Part shown: positions 33,585 through 43,259 of the stretch, one piece after another
Layout: the number at the start of each line of letters is the position of its first letter
Position numbering within the stretch: position 1 is the stretch's first letter
Source: Chinchilla lanigera
Taxonomy: Eukaryota > Chordata > Mammalia > Rodentia > Chinchillidae
Direction of reading: 5' to 3'
NCBI RefSeq assembly: GCF_000276665.1
Contig: NW_004955416.1
Location: 5,592,446 to 5,656,445 of the forward strand
DNA: 64,000 nucleotides
Notes under the pieces: generated by a model
What the model was told of the DNA's origin: nothing
Databases searched by the model: none
What the model saw: the letters and a program-made list of their open reading frames with translations, nothing else
Translations under genes and position numbers: made by a program

Positions 33585-33821
33585 CACTCATAAGTGAAAT
33601 AAATCAGACCTGCATGTGCAAGCACCACATTGTCTTACTAGTGTAAAACCTGAAGGAGTTAATTTAAACTTGGAGGTATGATAGACATTGTGAAATGACA
33701 GGAAAACACTCAAGGGTAGAGGGTAACTGGGATGTGGGAAAAGAGAAGGGAAAGAAGGAGAAATTTTGTATATATGTATATACAGGATAGTTAACATAGT
33801 TGTTCTACTGTCTTCTACTTC
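33585..33821 (+). repeat. L1-like 3' sequence up to the gap (tentative)
   Basis: 'ctcataagtgaaataaatca' resembles the L1 3' landmark 'gtgaaataagccagtcacag'. A purine-rich tract (33,715-33,760) typical of L1 3' UTRs follows. Truncated by the assembly gap. Confidence 0.4.
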
Positions 33822-34651
33822 NNNNNNNNNNNNNNNNNNNNNNNNNNNNNNNNNNNNNNNNNNNNNNNNNNNNNNNNNNNNNNNNNNNNNNNNNNNNNNN
33901 NNNNNNNNNNNNNNNNNNNNNNNNNNNNNNNNNNNNNNNNNNNNNNNNNNNNNNNNNNNNNNNNNNNNNNNNNNNNNNNNNNNNNNNNNNNNNNNNNNNN
34001 NNNNNNNNNNNNNNNNNNNNNNNNNNNNNNNNNNNNNNNNNNNNNNNNNNNNNNNNNNNNNNNNNNNNNNNNNNNNNNNNNNNNNNNNNNNNNNNNNNNN
34101 NNNNNNNNNNNNNNNNNNNNNNNNNNNNNNNNNNNNNNNNNNNNNNNNNNNNNNNNNNNNNNNNNNNNNNNNNNNNNNNNNNNNNNNNNNNNNNNNNNNN
34201 NNNNNNNNNNNNNNNNNNNNNNNNNNNNNNNNNNNNNNNNNNNNNNNNNNNNNNNNNNNNNNNNNNNNNNNNNNNNNNNNNNNNNNNNNNNNNNNNNNNN
34301 NNNNNNNNNNNNNNNNNNNNNNNNNNNNNNNNNNNNNNNNNNNNNNNNNNNNNNNNNNNNNNNNNNNNNNNNNNNNNNNNNNNNNNNNNNNNNNNNNNNN
34401 NNNNNNNNNNNNNNNNNNNNNNNNNNNNNNNNNNNNNNNNNNNNNNNNNNNNNNNNNNNNNNNNNNNNNNNNNNNNNNNNNNNNNNNNNNNNNNNNNNNN
34501 NNNNNNNNNNNNNNNNNNNNNNNNNNNNNNNNNNNNNNNNNNNNNNNNNNNNNNNNNNNNNNNNNNNNNNNNNNNNNNNNNNNNNNNNNNNNNNNNNNNN
34601 NNNNNNNNNNNNNNNNNNNNNNNNNNNNNNNNNNNNNNNNNNNNNNNNNNN
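33822..34651. other. Assembly gap (830 N)
   Basis: A run of N. The two long frames of 294 and 343 codons spanning it are artefacts of translating N as open. The right edge is an A homopolymer of 20 bases. Confidence 1.
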
Positions 34652-34671
34652 AAAAAAAAAAAAAAAAAAAA
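34652..34671 (+). repeat. Poly-A tract at the gap edge
   Basis: 20 A directly after the gap. It is probably the tail of a plus-strand retroposon (ID, B1-type or L1) whose body lies inside the gap. Confidence 0.7.
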
Positions 34672-35459
34672 GGGAAATGCCTAGATCCCAGACAAAAAGA
34701 GGAAACTGAAAACCAGATCAGTGAGCTTGTGAACTATTTAGTGGCTGCCCTTGGAGCACAGACTATGGCTTCCCGCAACCAGGGCCTCCAGTGGTAAGGA
34801 CCACAGTATGTGAGATAAATGGCAAGAACTTGCATGATACCTGGAGTGAATCTGAGGTTTCTGCAAAGCCCAAACATTCAGAGGTTGAGGGTGTATCCTC
34901 AGTGAAAGATGGGAGAGGATGGAGTAAAAAAAAGGAAATAAAGCCTAAACAGTGCCAAAGACATAAAAAAGGAAACTCCTTTGTTTCTTCATGGTTCTTG
35001 GTGAAATCACATAAATGAATGAATGAATAAATTAATGAGTAAATAAGAAGCCTAATCTGAGAAAAGGAAACTACAGTGGTATGGCTTATATGGGTTTGAT
35101 ATTCAAATTTATATTGCTTTGTAGTCCAGGAATCTAAATGCATAATCAATGATAGGAACTTACTGCTAAATTGATCAGCAGTGGTATAAACAATAATAAT
35201 ACCAAGAAAATAATGGTTATTTGTGAGATATAATTTCTTTTGGGGAAGATATAATTTCAAGATGGAATTGTAGTGGAAGAAAATTATTACATGTATTATA
35301 GGGAAGAATTTGCTAAATTTAAAAGGTTTTGATGTTGTTTTATTATTTTCAAGGAAGCTAGCCATGCTGCTTAAATTCAAAATTCAGATTTTTTTGATTA
35401 ATTATATACTGTACATAGAATTTTATACATAATTTGAAAGTGTGGAAAAATATAACTTC
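34672..35459. other. AT-rich unassigned stretch with a 205-codon open frame
   Basis: The minus-strand frame at 34763-35380 is long because the plus strand is A-rich with few minus-strand stops. Its translation is rich in Phe, Ile, Leu and Ser and has no domain. Plus-strand sequence has an L1-like composition, and the neighbours on the right are L1. No gene is supported. Confidence 0.4.
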
Positions 35460-35965
35460 AAAACAAGAAGAAGGCAAAAGAGGGAGTAAAAAATCATGAT
35501 GCATTTAAAGAATTTAAGGGTGAAGAAAGGAATTTAAAAAAGGATAACTAGTGTAAAATAAAATTCCAGAAATCTATCAAAACAAATATATAATCATTAT
35601 AAATATAAATAGCCTAACTTAATTAGCAACCAGAGTAGAAAATTTTATTGTACATACAACTCAAAAATTAGTAGATTAGGAACAGCAAAAACAAGTAAAG
35701 TGGAGTTGCAGGTGTAGCTCAGTGGTAGAGCACCTGCTCAGCATGGGTGAGGCCCTGGGTTTAATCCCCACTGCATAAATCAAACAAAAAGAAAAACAAA
35801 CAACAACAAGCAAGTAATGGCATTGGATAGGAATTTTGATTAATACAATTAGAATGATGGGTATGATGAACACTTATAAAGCTCTATTTCTGTCAATTAG
35901 AAAATACACATTTTTTAAGGTAAGAAAAAACGTTTACTAAAATAGACCACATTGATAGATTCAGC
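35460..35965 (+). repeat. L1/HAL1-like fragment, split by an ID
   Basis: 'cattataaatataaatagcc' left of the ID, and 'acttataaagctctatttct', 'gtcaattagaaaatacacat' and 'ctaaaatagaccacattgat' right of it, match the endonuclease-domain region of L1-family ORF2 ('...caagatagaccacat...'). Confidence 0.65.
35699..35808 (+). mobile_element. ID SINE inside L1
   Basis: 'gtggagttgcaggtgtagct', 'cagtggtagagcacctgctc' and 'ggccctgggtttaatcccca' then a CAAA-rich tail. A target duplication 'acaagtaa'/'gcaagtaa' (35691-35698, about 35810-35817) flanks it. It differs from the young IDs in the 'gtagagcacctg' segment, so it belongs to another subfamily. Confidence 0.9.
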
Positions 35966-35969
35966 CTGA

Positions 35970-36045
35970 ATCAGCCTCAGGGATCAATCTTTTTTAAAAG
36001 TTCCCAAGCAATTCTAATGTAAGAGTTGAGAACCACTGTAATGTA
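35970..36045 (+). repeat. MER5A/B right end
   Basis: 'aaaagttcccaagcaattct' then 'aatgtaagagttgagaacca' and 'ctg' match the 3' terminus of MER5 elements ('caggtgattctaatgtgcag...gttgagaaccactg'). Confidence 0.75.
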
Positions 36046-36049
36046 GTGA

Positions 36050-37365
36050 TTAAAAATAGATGAGTACATATGCAGATGAATGAAACCAGACCTCTCTCCC
36101 TCACTGTATATGAATCCAATTAAAATGGATGAGAGGCTTGCATATAAGTCTTGAAATTATGAGTATGCACAAGGGAAAAACCTTGACATTAGTATAGGCA
36201 ATCACATTTTGAATAAGACCCCAGAAGCACAGACAACAAAGGCAAAAAAAGATAATGGGATTACATCAAACCAAGACGTTTCCAGCAAAGGAAACAATCA
36301 CAGAATAAAGGGACAACCTACTGAATGGGAGAAAATATTTGTAAATTCTTTGTGCAATAGAGGATTAACATTCAGAATATATAAAGAACTCAAAAAATTC
36401 AGTATTATTCCCTCAAAACAAACCCATAATCTGATTAATAACAAGCAACAGAATCTGAATAGACATTCTTTAAAAGAAGATGCACAAATAACCAAAAAGA
36501 GTATGAAAAAATACTCAAGAGCACTAGCCATCAGGGAGCGCAACAATGAGATACACCTCAGAATGATTAAGTGCAAAAGACAAAAAATAACAAATGCTAG
36601 AAAGGATGTAGAGAAAGAAAGAACTCTATACACTGTTGGTGGGAATGTGGTACAGCCCTTGTAGAACAGTATGGAAATTCCTCAAAAGACTAAAAATAAA
36701 ACTAGCGTTATTTAGTGATCCATCTACTGAGTATAATATCTAAAGGAAATCACACCAGTATTTCAAAGATCTATGTGCACTCTCCAGCTTCTTGCAGCAC
36801 TGCTCATAATAATAACCCACCATGGTGTTCATCAGTGGGTGAATGGATAAAGAAAAGGTGTGTATATACTCAATGGAAGAGCATTCAGCAGTAAAAATAG
36901 TGAAATCCTGCTATTTGTAACAATATGGATGAACCTAAAGGCCATTATATAAAGTGAAATAAACCAGTCACAGAAAGACAAGTATAGTGTGTGTGCAGGG
37001 TTAAAAAGTTTATTTTGTAGAAGAGAATAGTGGTGACTAGAAGCTAGGAAGGATGGAGGGGAGGGAAGTAGAGGAAGGGTGATTAACAGGTACCAAAATG
37101 CAGTTGTATAGGAGAAATAAGTTCTAATGTTCCACAACATAGTAGGTGATGCTTATGGTCTACAACAATTTATTATTTATTTTATAAAGAACTAGAAGAG
37201 AGAAAATTGAGGCTCTCAATAGCATATATTATATGTGAAGTATATGTAATATAGAAAAAATAGAAATTACCTTTATTTGATCATTAACATTGCAAACATA
37301 TATCAAATTGTCACAGTATACTCCATAAATATGTTAAATTATTATATGTCAATAAACAAAAGGAA
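36050..37365 (+). repeat. Old L1 LINE, end of ORF2 plus 3' UTR
   Basis: Sense L1 with an ORF2 C-terminal remnant. The 151-codon frame at 36209-36664 reads KTPEAQTTKAKKD, then QPTEWEKIFVN, RIYKELKK and NRHSLKEDAQITKK, all familiar from the L1 ORF2 C-terminal region. After that come 'catcagtgggtgaatggata', 'ttgtaacaatatggatgaac', 'ataagttctaatgttccaca', and the tail ending at 'caataaacaaaaggaaaaaa'. Reverse transcriptase and endonuclease parts are absent, so the copy is dead. Confidence 0.92.
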
Positions 37366-37760
37366 AAAATGAATGAACTATATTTTAAAGTAATGATATG
37401 GATACATCTTATGAAAACTCATACTGAGAAAAAAGGCCATATATTATGTATTATATGTCAAGTTTAAAAACACAAAACATAGTTTGTGATAAGAATATGT
37501 TATATACATCACAATACCACAAAATATGTACAAAACAATGTATAATGTATAATGTCCCCTCTGGGGACGAAGGGAAGGAAAGTGTGAGGAAAGGACACTA
37601 AGTACTGGAGTAATTGAATTACTTTATTTCTAAAAAAATATAGCATATTAACAGGATCACATCTGTGGCACATGTGTAGAAAGCTGTTATACAATTCCAG
37701 TGTTATTGCATATTTGAAAAGTTTTACACTTTAAAAATTGAGTAAAAAATAAATTTATCA
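37366..37760 (+). repeat. Second L1 LINE 3' end
   Basis: 'atgatatggatacatcttat', 'gaaaactcatactgagaaaa' and the late 'agctgttatacaattccagt' follow the L1M 3' end plan and end before 'ttaaaaattgagtaaaaaat'. It directly abuts the preceding L1 tail, so it is a separate, truncated insertion. Confidence 0.65.
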
Positions 37761-37916
37761 ATTAGTTATGTGTCATAGTTCTCGCAGCTACTGGGTAGCA
37801 CACAGAGTACACCTGGTGGTCAGGGAAGGAGCAGTAACTAGCTTTTTCTTACAAGATTTCACAGAGTGCATTATCTTGGTGATTCCACCATGTACCTGGA
37901 TTTTTCAGGGTCAAGG

Positions 37917-38011
37917 GTTTTTTTTTTTTTTTTTTGTGGTACCCGGGATCGAACTCATGACCTCACGCTTGCTAGGCAGGCGCTGTGCCACTGAGCTATG
38001 TCCTCAGCCCA
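37917..38011 (-). mobile_element. ID SINE, antisense
   Basis: A T tail, then 'gtggtacccgggatcgaact', 'cttgctaggcaggcgctgtg' and 'ctgagctatgtcctcagccc'. The 10-bp target duplication AGGGTCAAGG is perfect (37907-37916, 38012-38021). CpG-containing and well kept, hence young. Confidence 0.96.
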
Positions 38012-38447
38012 AGGGTCAAGGTTTTGACTAATACTGAAAAATAAAACTTTCTCAGAGACTTAAGCATTCCTGTTTAGGAATTATTCATTTAGGTCCACAC
38101 TGCACTTTCCAAGTTCAAGTTTTCTTAAGGTAGGAGAGGACTCATACTGAGCAGTGGCAGGGTGGACAGAGGGAGGCGACGGGGGCTGAAGCACAGGGAA
38201 TGTGTATTTTGAATAGCTTTCTTGGTCTTCCTAATTGTTGCTACTGCCTGAGATAGCAGCTGAAATAGGATTTCATAAAGTTGCTCTCTAAGCAAAGCTA
38301 ATTAATAAGTAAAAGGCCATGAAGGCTTATTTAGTATGTGACAATGTTTTAAGACTTTCTGAAGGATGCAAAAGATAATTATAATTCTCCACAAGAACTG
38401 ATAAAGTACCTGGATAAACTTTGCATGAGAAGCAACTTAAAGTGAAA

Positions 38448-38577
38448 TGAGATGGCCTTTGCCTATATCCCAGGTACTTGGGAGGCTGAGGAAGGAGGAT
38501 CACTGGAGCCCAGGAGTTCAAGGCTAACCTGGGCAACATTGTAAGACCTGAATAAGACAAAACAAAACACAAAAAGG
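38448..38577 (+). mobile_element. B1-like (7SL-derived) SINE monomer
   Basis: 'cctatatcccaggtacttgg', 'gaggctgaggaaggaggatc', 'actggagcccaggagttcaa' and 'cctgggcaacattgtaagac' then an A-rich tail. The body is strikingly Alu-left-arm-like, as expected of B1-family monomers that share a 7SL origin. Confidence 0.88.
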
Positions 38578-39190
38578 AGCAATTTTCAAATGTGCAAATG
38601 TTTATTATTGACCCAAGTTGGATGAAGCCTGGGTTGTGTGTGACAGTGTGTACAAATACGGGTTCCTTCCTGGATAGAAAATGGGTTGCCTGTGCTTGGT
38701 TTAGTACTTGGCACTCCCTAGAAATCTCTGCCCTAGATCTTCACAATAGCTGCTTTCTTTTTATAAGATCTTCGTTCCACTAATCCCTCTAAGGGAGACT
38801 TAACCTGAACCCCCCATGACGTGGACGATGTCCAGAAATATTTGTGGAAAAAAGGAACTTTGTAGAAAAGGGAACAGTGTATTCTGGTAGGTGTCCTATA
38901 GCCATGGAAACCAAAGACATCATGTATTCATTGTGGTTGTGCACTTGAAATTGTCTAGGCAGATGCTAGTCAGAGTCTAGAAGTGCTGTTATCTAAAGTC
39001 GGACCTGGAGGACCAAGGTGTGGAGACATCTGTAACAGTACACGACAGCACACCTGCACTGTGTGACAAAGCATTGTGTGTAGCCTTTTTCATGGCCTTG
39101 GGGAACTTCCTTAGACCTTTTGTATTTTAGTTTTGTCATCTGAGACTACTAAAAATAAATACATTTTACAAGGTTATAGGATCTAGAAAG
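38578..39190. other. Unique sequence, nothing recognised
   Basis: One 63-codon frame without motifs. No repeat identified. Confidence 0.45.
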
Positions 39191-39194
39191 AAGT

Positions 39195-39560
39195 ATGTAC
39201 AACTTATATTATAGTTTCTAAAAATATAGAAAAAATGTCAACACACCTATGAAAAATGGAGCAGAAATATGACCAGACATTCCTTAGAAAAATAAATGGA
39301 AATGGTTCCTAACTATGAAATGGTTCCTAACATATAAAAATTCACAACCTTATTTAATAGAAATTCACATGAAAACTTCACTGAAATACAATTTTCTCGC
39401 TTATCAGATTGAAAAAATATTAAAAGATTGGCAAAATATTTTGTTGGTAAGGCTTTGGAGAAATAGGCACTTCCATACATTCTAGTGGGAATACAAAATG
39501 GTACTTTGCTGATAAAAATAAGAAGACAGGTGCCACTATAACTGTATACTGCTGAGAAGT
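39195..39560 (+). repeat. Old L1 (L1ME/L1MC-like) ORF2 fragment
   Basis: 'atatgaccagacattcctta', 'atagaaattcacatgaaaac', 'cttatcagattgaaaaaata', 'ttggtaaggctttggagaaa' and 'ctagtgggaatacaaaatgg' follow L1ME ORF2 3' sequence in order. A small duplication 'atggttcctaac' occurs at 39,302-39,330. Confidence 0.82.
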
Positions 39561-39952
39561 AGTCATCACAACAAGATGAAGAAGTAAACAAGAATAAGAT
39601 AGAAAGTGATCTAACATTCTAACATTTATCTGAGGAAAGATTTTGGAGGTATTTGTTTATATTTAAGAAATCAGAGGAAAAACAAAATAATTATCTAAAG
39701 TAGTAAGAAGAAAGAGGGTAAGAGATAGAAGTTAGACTTTTTGGAATATGCTTTGTTGTATCAATTTAACAATTGCACAGTGTAAATATCTTTATATTTA
39801 AAAAAATTAAATTGAAATAAAAGATAATTCCTATAATTAAAAAAGTAATTTAAAACATAGTCAAGTGACTGTATATCCCCAGTGTAAAAATAAAAAGAAC
39901 TGAAGAAAGTCAGACAATAGTAATAACAAACACAAATAGAAAACTGAATGAT

Positions 39953-40160
39953 GGCCAACAAAATGGCCTGTGTCTGCAATCTCAGCTACTTGGGAGTCAG
40001 GAGGATGACTTTGAGGACAGGCTCAGCAACTTAGCAAGGCCCTGTGTCAAAATAAAAGTTTTGAGAAAGGCTGGGGGATATATGTAGTTCAGTGGTAGAA
40101 CATTTGCCTAGTATGTAGGAGGCTGTAGGTTTAATCTTCAGTACTGCAAAACCAAACAAA
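39953..40160 (+). mobile_element. B1-dID composite SINE
   Basis: A B1-like left part ('gtgtctgcaatctcagctac', 'gctcagcaacttagcaaggc') plus a dID right part ('gctgggggatatatgtagtt', 'cagtggtagaacatttgcct', 'gtaggtttaatcttcagtac'). The 11-bp flanks AACTGAATGAT (39942-39952) and AACTTAATGAT (40161-40171) are an imperfect target duplication. Confidence 0.93.
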
Positions 40161-40849
40161 AACTTAATGATACTGCTGCTTCTATTGGTACCCGAAATGA
40201 TTACACAGATCACCATGTAAGACAAAACATGATATGCTAAAGGAACTGGATACCACAATTTTCCATGTAAAGAGAAAAAAAGAATACAAAGTTACAGAAG
40301 CCAAACAATGTTTTGCTAAAGTTGAACTAAAAGTATTAGTATGAGCCTATGATGTATATTTTTAAAAATACTGGTTTTCTGGTTCAGTCCATAAAAAGAT
40401 CAACCCAGCAGCAATAAGCACCACTAGTGCCCAGACATCTAAATAACATTGGCATCTAAATACATTGTCTAATAAAAGCAGCCAGAGACTTGAGGATAAG
40501 AGGATGGTGCAGGTCTGAGGGCAGGTGACAGGGCAGGGGATGTTAGGTAGAATATAAGGGGATTATTAAAGACTGCTTCAAAGGGCTCCCACTGGCAAAA
40601 AACAGAGCAGTGTGAACATCATAAAAGCTTAACATAAGGACGAATTAAAATATATTACACACATTAAAATCCATGAATTCAGAGAGGTCCTGAAGAGGAA
40701 AACACTATTTAGTCAGTTTTAGAGAATGCCAGGAACCCACTCATTATCCTGGGTTACTGTATTTATAAACACAGGGAAAGAACTAAGCCGTGAGCCTTCC
40801 TGTCAGTTGTCACATGTGTCAACTGTATCTTAGGCTAACCATTTAAAAA

Positions 40850-41029
40850 TTACTAGGGATTGAATTCAGGACTTTGCACTGAACTACATCTCCAGGCTTT
40901 TATGTTTTATTTTGAGGCAGGGTCTCACCAAGTTGCTAAATTGCCCAGGCTTGGGCTTGAATTCGTAATCCTCTTGTCTCAGCTTTCCTTAGTGTTGGGA
41001 TTAAGGGCGTATACCACTATGCATGGCTT
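40850..41029 (-). mobile_element. B1-dID composite SINE, antisense
   Basis: Antisense dID ('tactagggattgaattcagg', 'gcactgaactacatctccag') followed by antisense B1 ('gaggcagggtctcaccaagt', 'gcccaggcttgggcttgaat', 'gtataccactatgcatggct'). A possible 'taacca' target duplication flanks it. Confidence 0.9.
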
Positions 41030-41046
41030 TAGTTTAACCAAATGTT

Positions 41047-41087
41047 AACAACAACCACAACCACAACCACAACCACAACAACAAAAC
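41047..41087. repeat. (CAACCA)n/(CAA)n simple repeat
   Basis: Repeated ACAACC and CAA units over about 40 bases, just right of the B1-dID. Confidence 0.9.
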
Positions 41088-41683
41088 TTCTACAGTAGTA
41101 TTTCTATTAATAAATCAAGACCAGCAGAATTGGATAGCACAATTTTGCAATTACTGATTGTAATAAAAGTCCTCAGTGATGACCCTATATCTCGAAAAGC
41201 ATAGCACGTACCACCATTGATGGAGTAGTCTTATAAAAACGACTGAATTTGAATCCAACCTAACTTTTAGATTGACATCAACTTATGTAGGCAGTCAAGC
41301 AAACAGAGGAAAGTATTAAACAAAACTGTGAGAACTCAGTCAGTCAAATCCAGAAGGTGAGAAACTACAGAACTAGCAACTCAGTTTACTCAACAAATAA
41401 ACTTCATGGAAAAAAGCTTACAGTTTAAGGGAGTCATAAGAGAAATATTAACCAAATGCAGATGTACCTTGTTTAGATCCAATTTGAACAAAACTTACGG
41501 GAACATTTAAAAATTTGAAATTTGAAAGATATATTTCTCTGGTTGTGCCATAAATTTGAACATGGTCTGACAATTTTAAAGCATTCTCATTAATTTTTTG
41601 AAGCATAACACTGATGTTTTAGTTAGGTTTAGAAACTGAGTCCTTATATTTTGACAGTCTGTGATTTTCTTTAGAATGATCCT

Positions 41684-41691
41684 GTGTGAGT

Positions 41692-41732
<41 letters not shown>
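41684..41732. repeat. (GT)n microsatellite
   Basis: TGTGAG units pass into a pure (TG)n run. Confidence 0.95.
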
Positions 41733-41735
<3 letters not shown>

Positions 41736-41959
41736 AGGGAAACTTGGTAGTGGGGGGTTATAGTTGGAATAAGTCACAGTAAGCTAATGACTGTCATAGT
41801 TAGATGTTTACTGTGTTATTTTTTGTTATGTTAACTATGTTTGAATTTTACTTTTTAATACAAATGTTGAGGCAGTACCTGGCATATCACACACAATAGA
41901 TGGCACCCATTTAATTGATAGCAGGAGTGTTTTGTGACTCGTTTGCATGTCTTAACATT

Positions 41960-42290
41960 TAGATCCTGGTTAGATTTCTGATTAGTCTGCTCGCTTCTGA
42001 TTAGCCTTGAATCTCTGAAGCTACATTCTGGCCATTAGCTAAACCACCCTTTAGCGCTCCCGAAGTAAAATGACAAGTGCATTTTTGTGCCAGTGTGCTG
42101 AATGTACACACTCTAAAATACTAACTGTGGTTTCTTTAGGTAATGCAATCCTTGACCTTTGCATATTTCTTTTGTTCTTTTAGGCGATCTGCATTGAGCA
42201 GCGGTTAAATTTACAATGAGTAAAACAAACACTCCATTTTGTTTTATTTCTAAATGCTCAGAAGCTCGGTATTTTTCCAGCCTACTCAAG
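41960..42290. other. Candidate conserved non-coding block
   Basis: Unique sequence with paired 'tgattag' sites (about 41,978-42,004), 'aaaccaccctttagcgctcc', 'gaagtaaaatgacaagtgca' and 'gcgatctgcattgagcagcg'. It contains CpGs that survive in an otherwise CpG-poor region. A regulatory role is only a suggestion. Confidence 0.25.
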
Positions 42291-42649
42291 GTCGTACAGT
42301 AGTTCCTTAACCAAAATGTCCTGCTAGAAGGCTGCTCAGTTGAGAGCCTGTGAAATCCAACTCATCTGAACATAACACCTGTGCTGTGGGATGTTAATAA
42401 CATGGTGAAGATTACCCAGCCTGCTGTAACATTTGTCTCTACTGAGAAGGTTTAGGTTGGAAAAAGAGGGCCTCAGAGGACACCCATCCCTCTGAGCATC
42501 ATCTTCAGGTGGGACACACTGGCATTAAGCTGTTGGGTTACCTAGGGAATGGCTTCTGGCTGGGTTAACCAGATTTGGCAGGGGGAAAGTTCTGCTCCGT
42601 CAGAAATAGGCTTGCTCCTCCACGATGGTGTTGACCTCCCTACTTCATA

Positions 42650-43088
42650 AAAATTTCAACTGTTTTATTATTATTTTCTCGATAGATAATATATTTACAT
42701 TTCAAAACATACAAAGTACAAAGATATAAGCAGTGAAACATCTGTTTTCCATTCCTGTTCCCCAGAAACCCGGTTTCTTGCCTGGGAACAACCAACAGGC
42801 CATACTGGGGTGTTGAGTGTGACTATTCTTGCCGTGGCACTGGGAAGCAGTTTACAACACACCAGGTCCTGTGGATCTTAGTCTCTGTGTTTGAAAGAGA
42901 GGGATCTTTGTCTAGTGCAGTATGACAATAGTAGTTTATCTACATTGTTCTATACCTTGCCTTTTTGTCACTTAGTATTTCTTGGTAATTGTTCCATATC
43001 AGTGATCAGAGAGCTTCCTCATTCTTTTTTTACAACTGTTCAGGTTTTCATTTACAGTTATATTATATTTAACTCATTCTCTCTCTCT
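42650..43088 (-). repeat. Old L1 LINE, antisense
   Basis: 'cttgcctttttgtcacttag', 'tattt cttggtaattgttcc', 'atcagtgatcagagagcttc' and 'ctcattctttttttacaact' match the antisense L1M region 'ttttcacttaacaatatatcttggagatctttccat...cctcattctttttaacagct'. It ends at the B1-dID insertion. Confidence 0.75.
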
Positions 43089-43258
43089 CTTTTTTTTTTT
43101 TCGTGGTACTATTAGACCCAGGGACTTCACACTAAGCTATACCTTTTAGTTTTTTTTTATTTTATTTTGAGACAGGATCTCCCTAAGTTGCCTAGGCTAG
43201 GCTGGATCTTGCAGTCCTCCTGCCACAGCTTCAGGTGTGCACCAGGGTGCTCGGCTTC
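43089..43258 (-). mobile_element. B1-dID composite SINE, antisense
   Basis: A T tract, 'cgtggtactattagacccag', 'actaagctataccttttagt', then 'gagacaggatctccctaagt', 'ttgcagtcctcctgccacag' and 'ggtgtgcaccagggtgctcg'. Inserted at the end of an antisense L1. Confidence 0.88.
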
Positions 43259-43259
43259 A

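Larger units (their letters stand above)
40385..41680 (+). repeat. Old LINE remnants (HAL1/L1-like), split by B1-dID and simple repeat
   Basis: The best part is 41,400-41,560: 'agagaaatattaaccaaatg', 'ccttgtttagatccaatttg' and 'aacaaaacttacgggaacat' match a known old-LINE 3' region ('catatcaaccaaatgcaatg...cctgatttgaacaaac'). The part left of 40,850 is a weaker, mainly compositional match. Confidence 0.5.

Noticed and set aside
33766..34797. Two very long open frames (343 and 294 codons)
   Set aside because: They are almost entirely N from the assembly gap; only short ends are real sequence.
34763..35380. 205-codon minus-strand frame
   Set aside because: The composition (Phe, Ile, Leu and Ser rich, no domain) fits the complement of A-rich DNA with few stops. 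No gene context.
36209..36664. 151-codon frame that could be called a gene
   Set aside because: Its sequence matches the C-terminal part of L1 ORF2. Reverse transcriptase and endonuclease regions are missing, so it is a dead LINE remnant.
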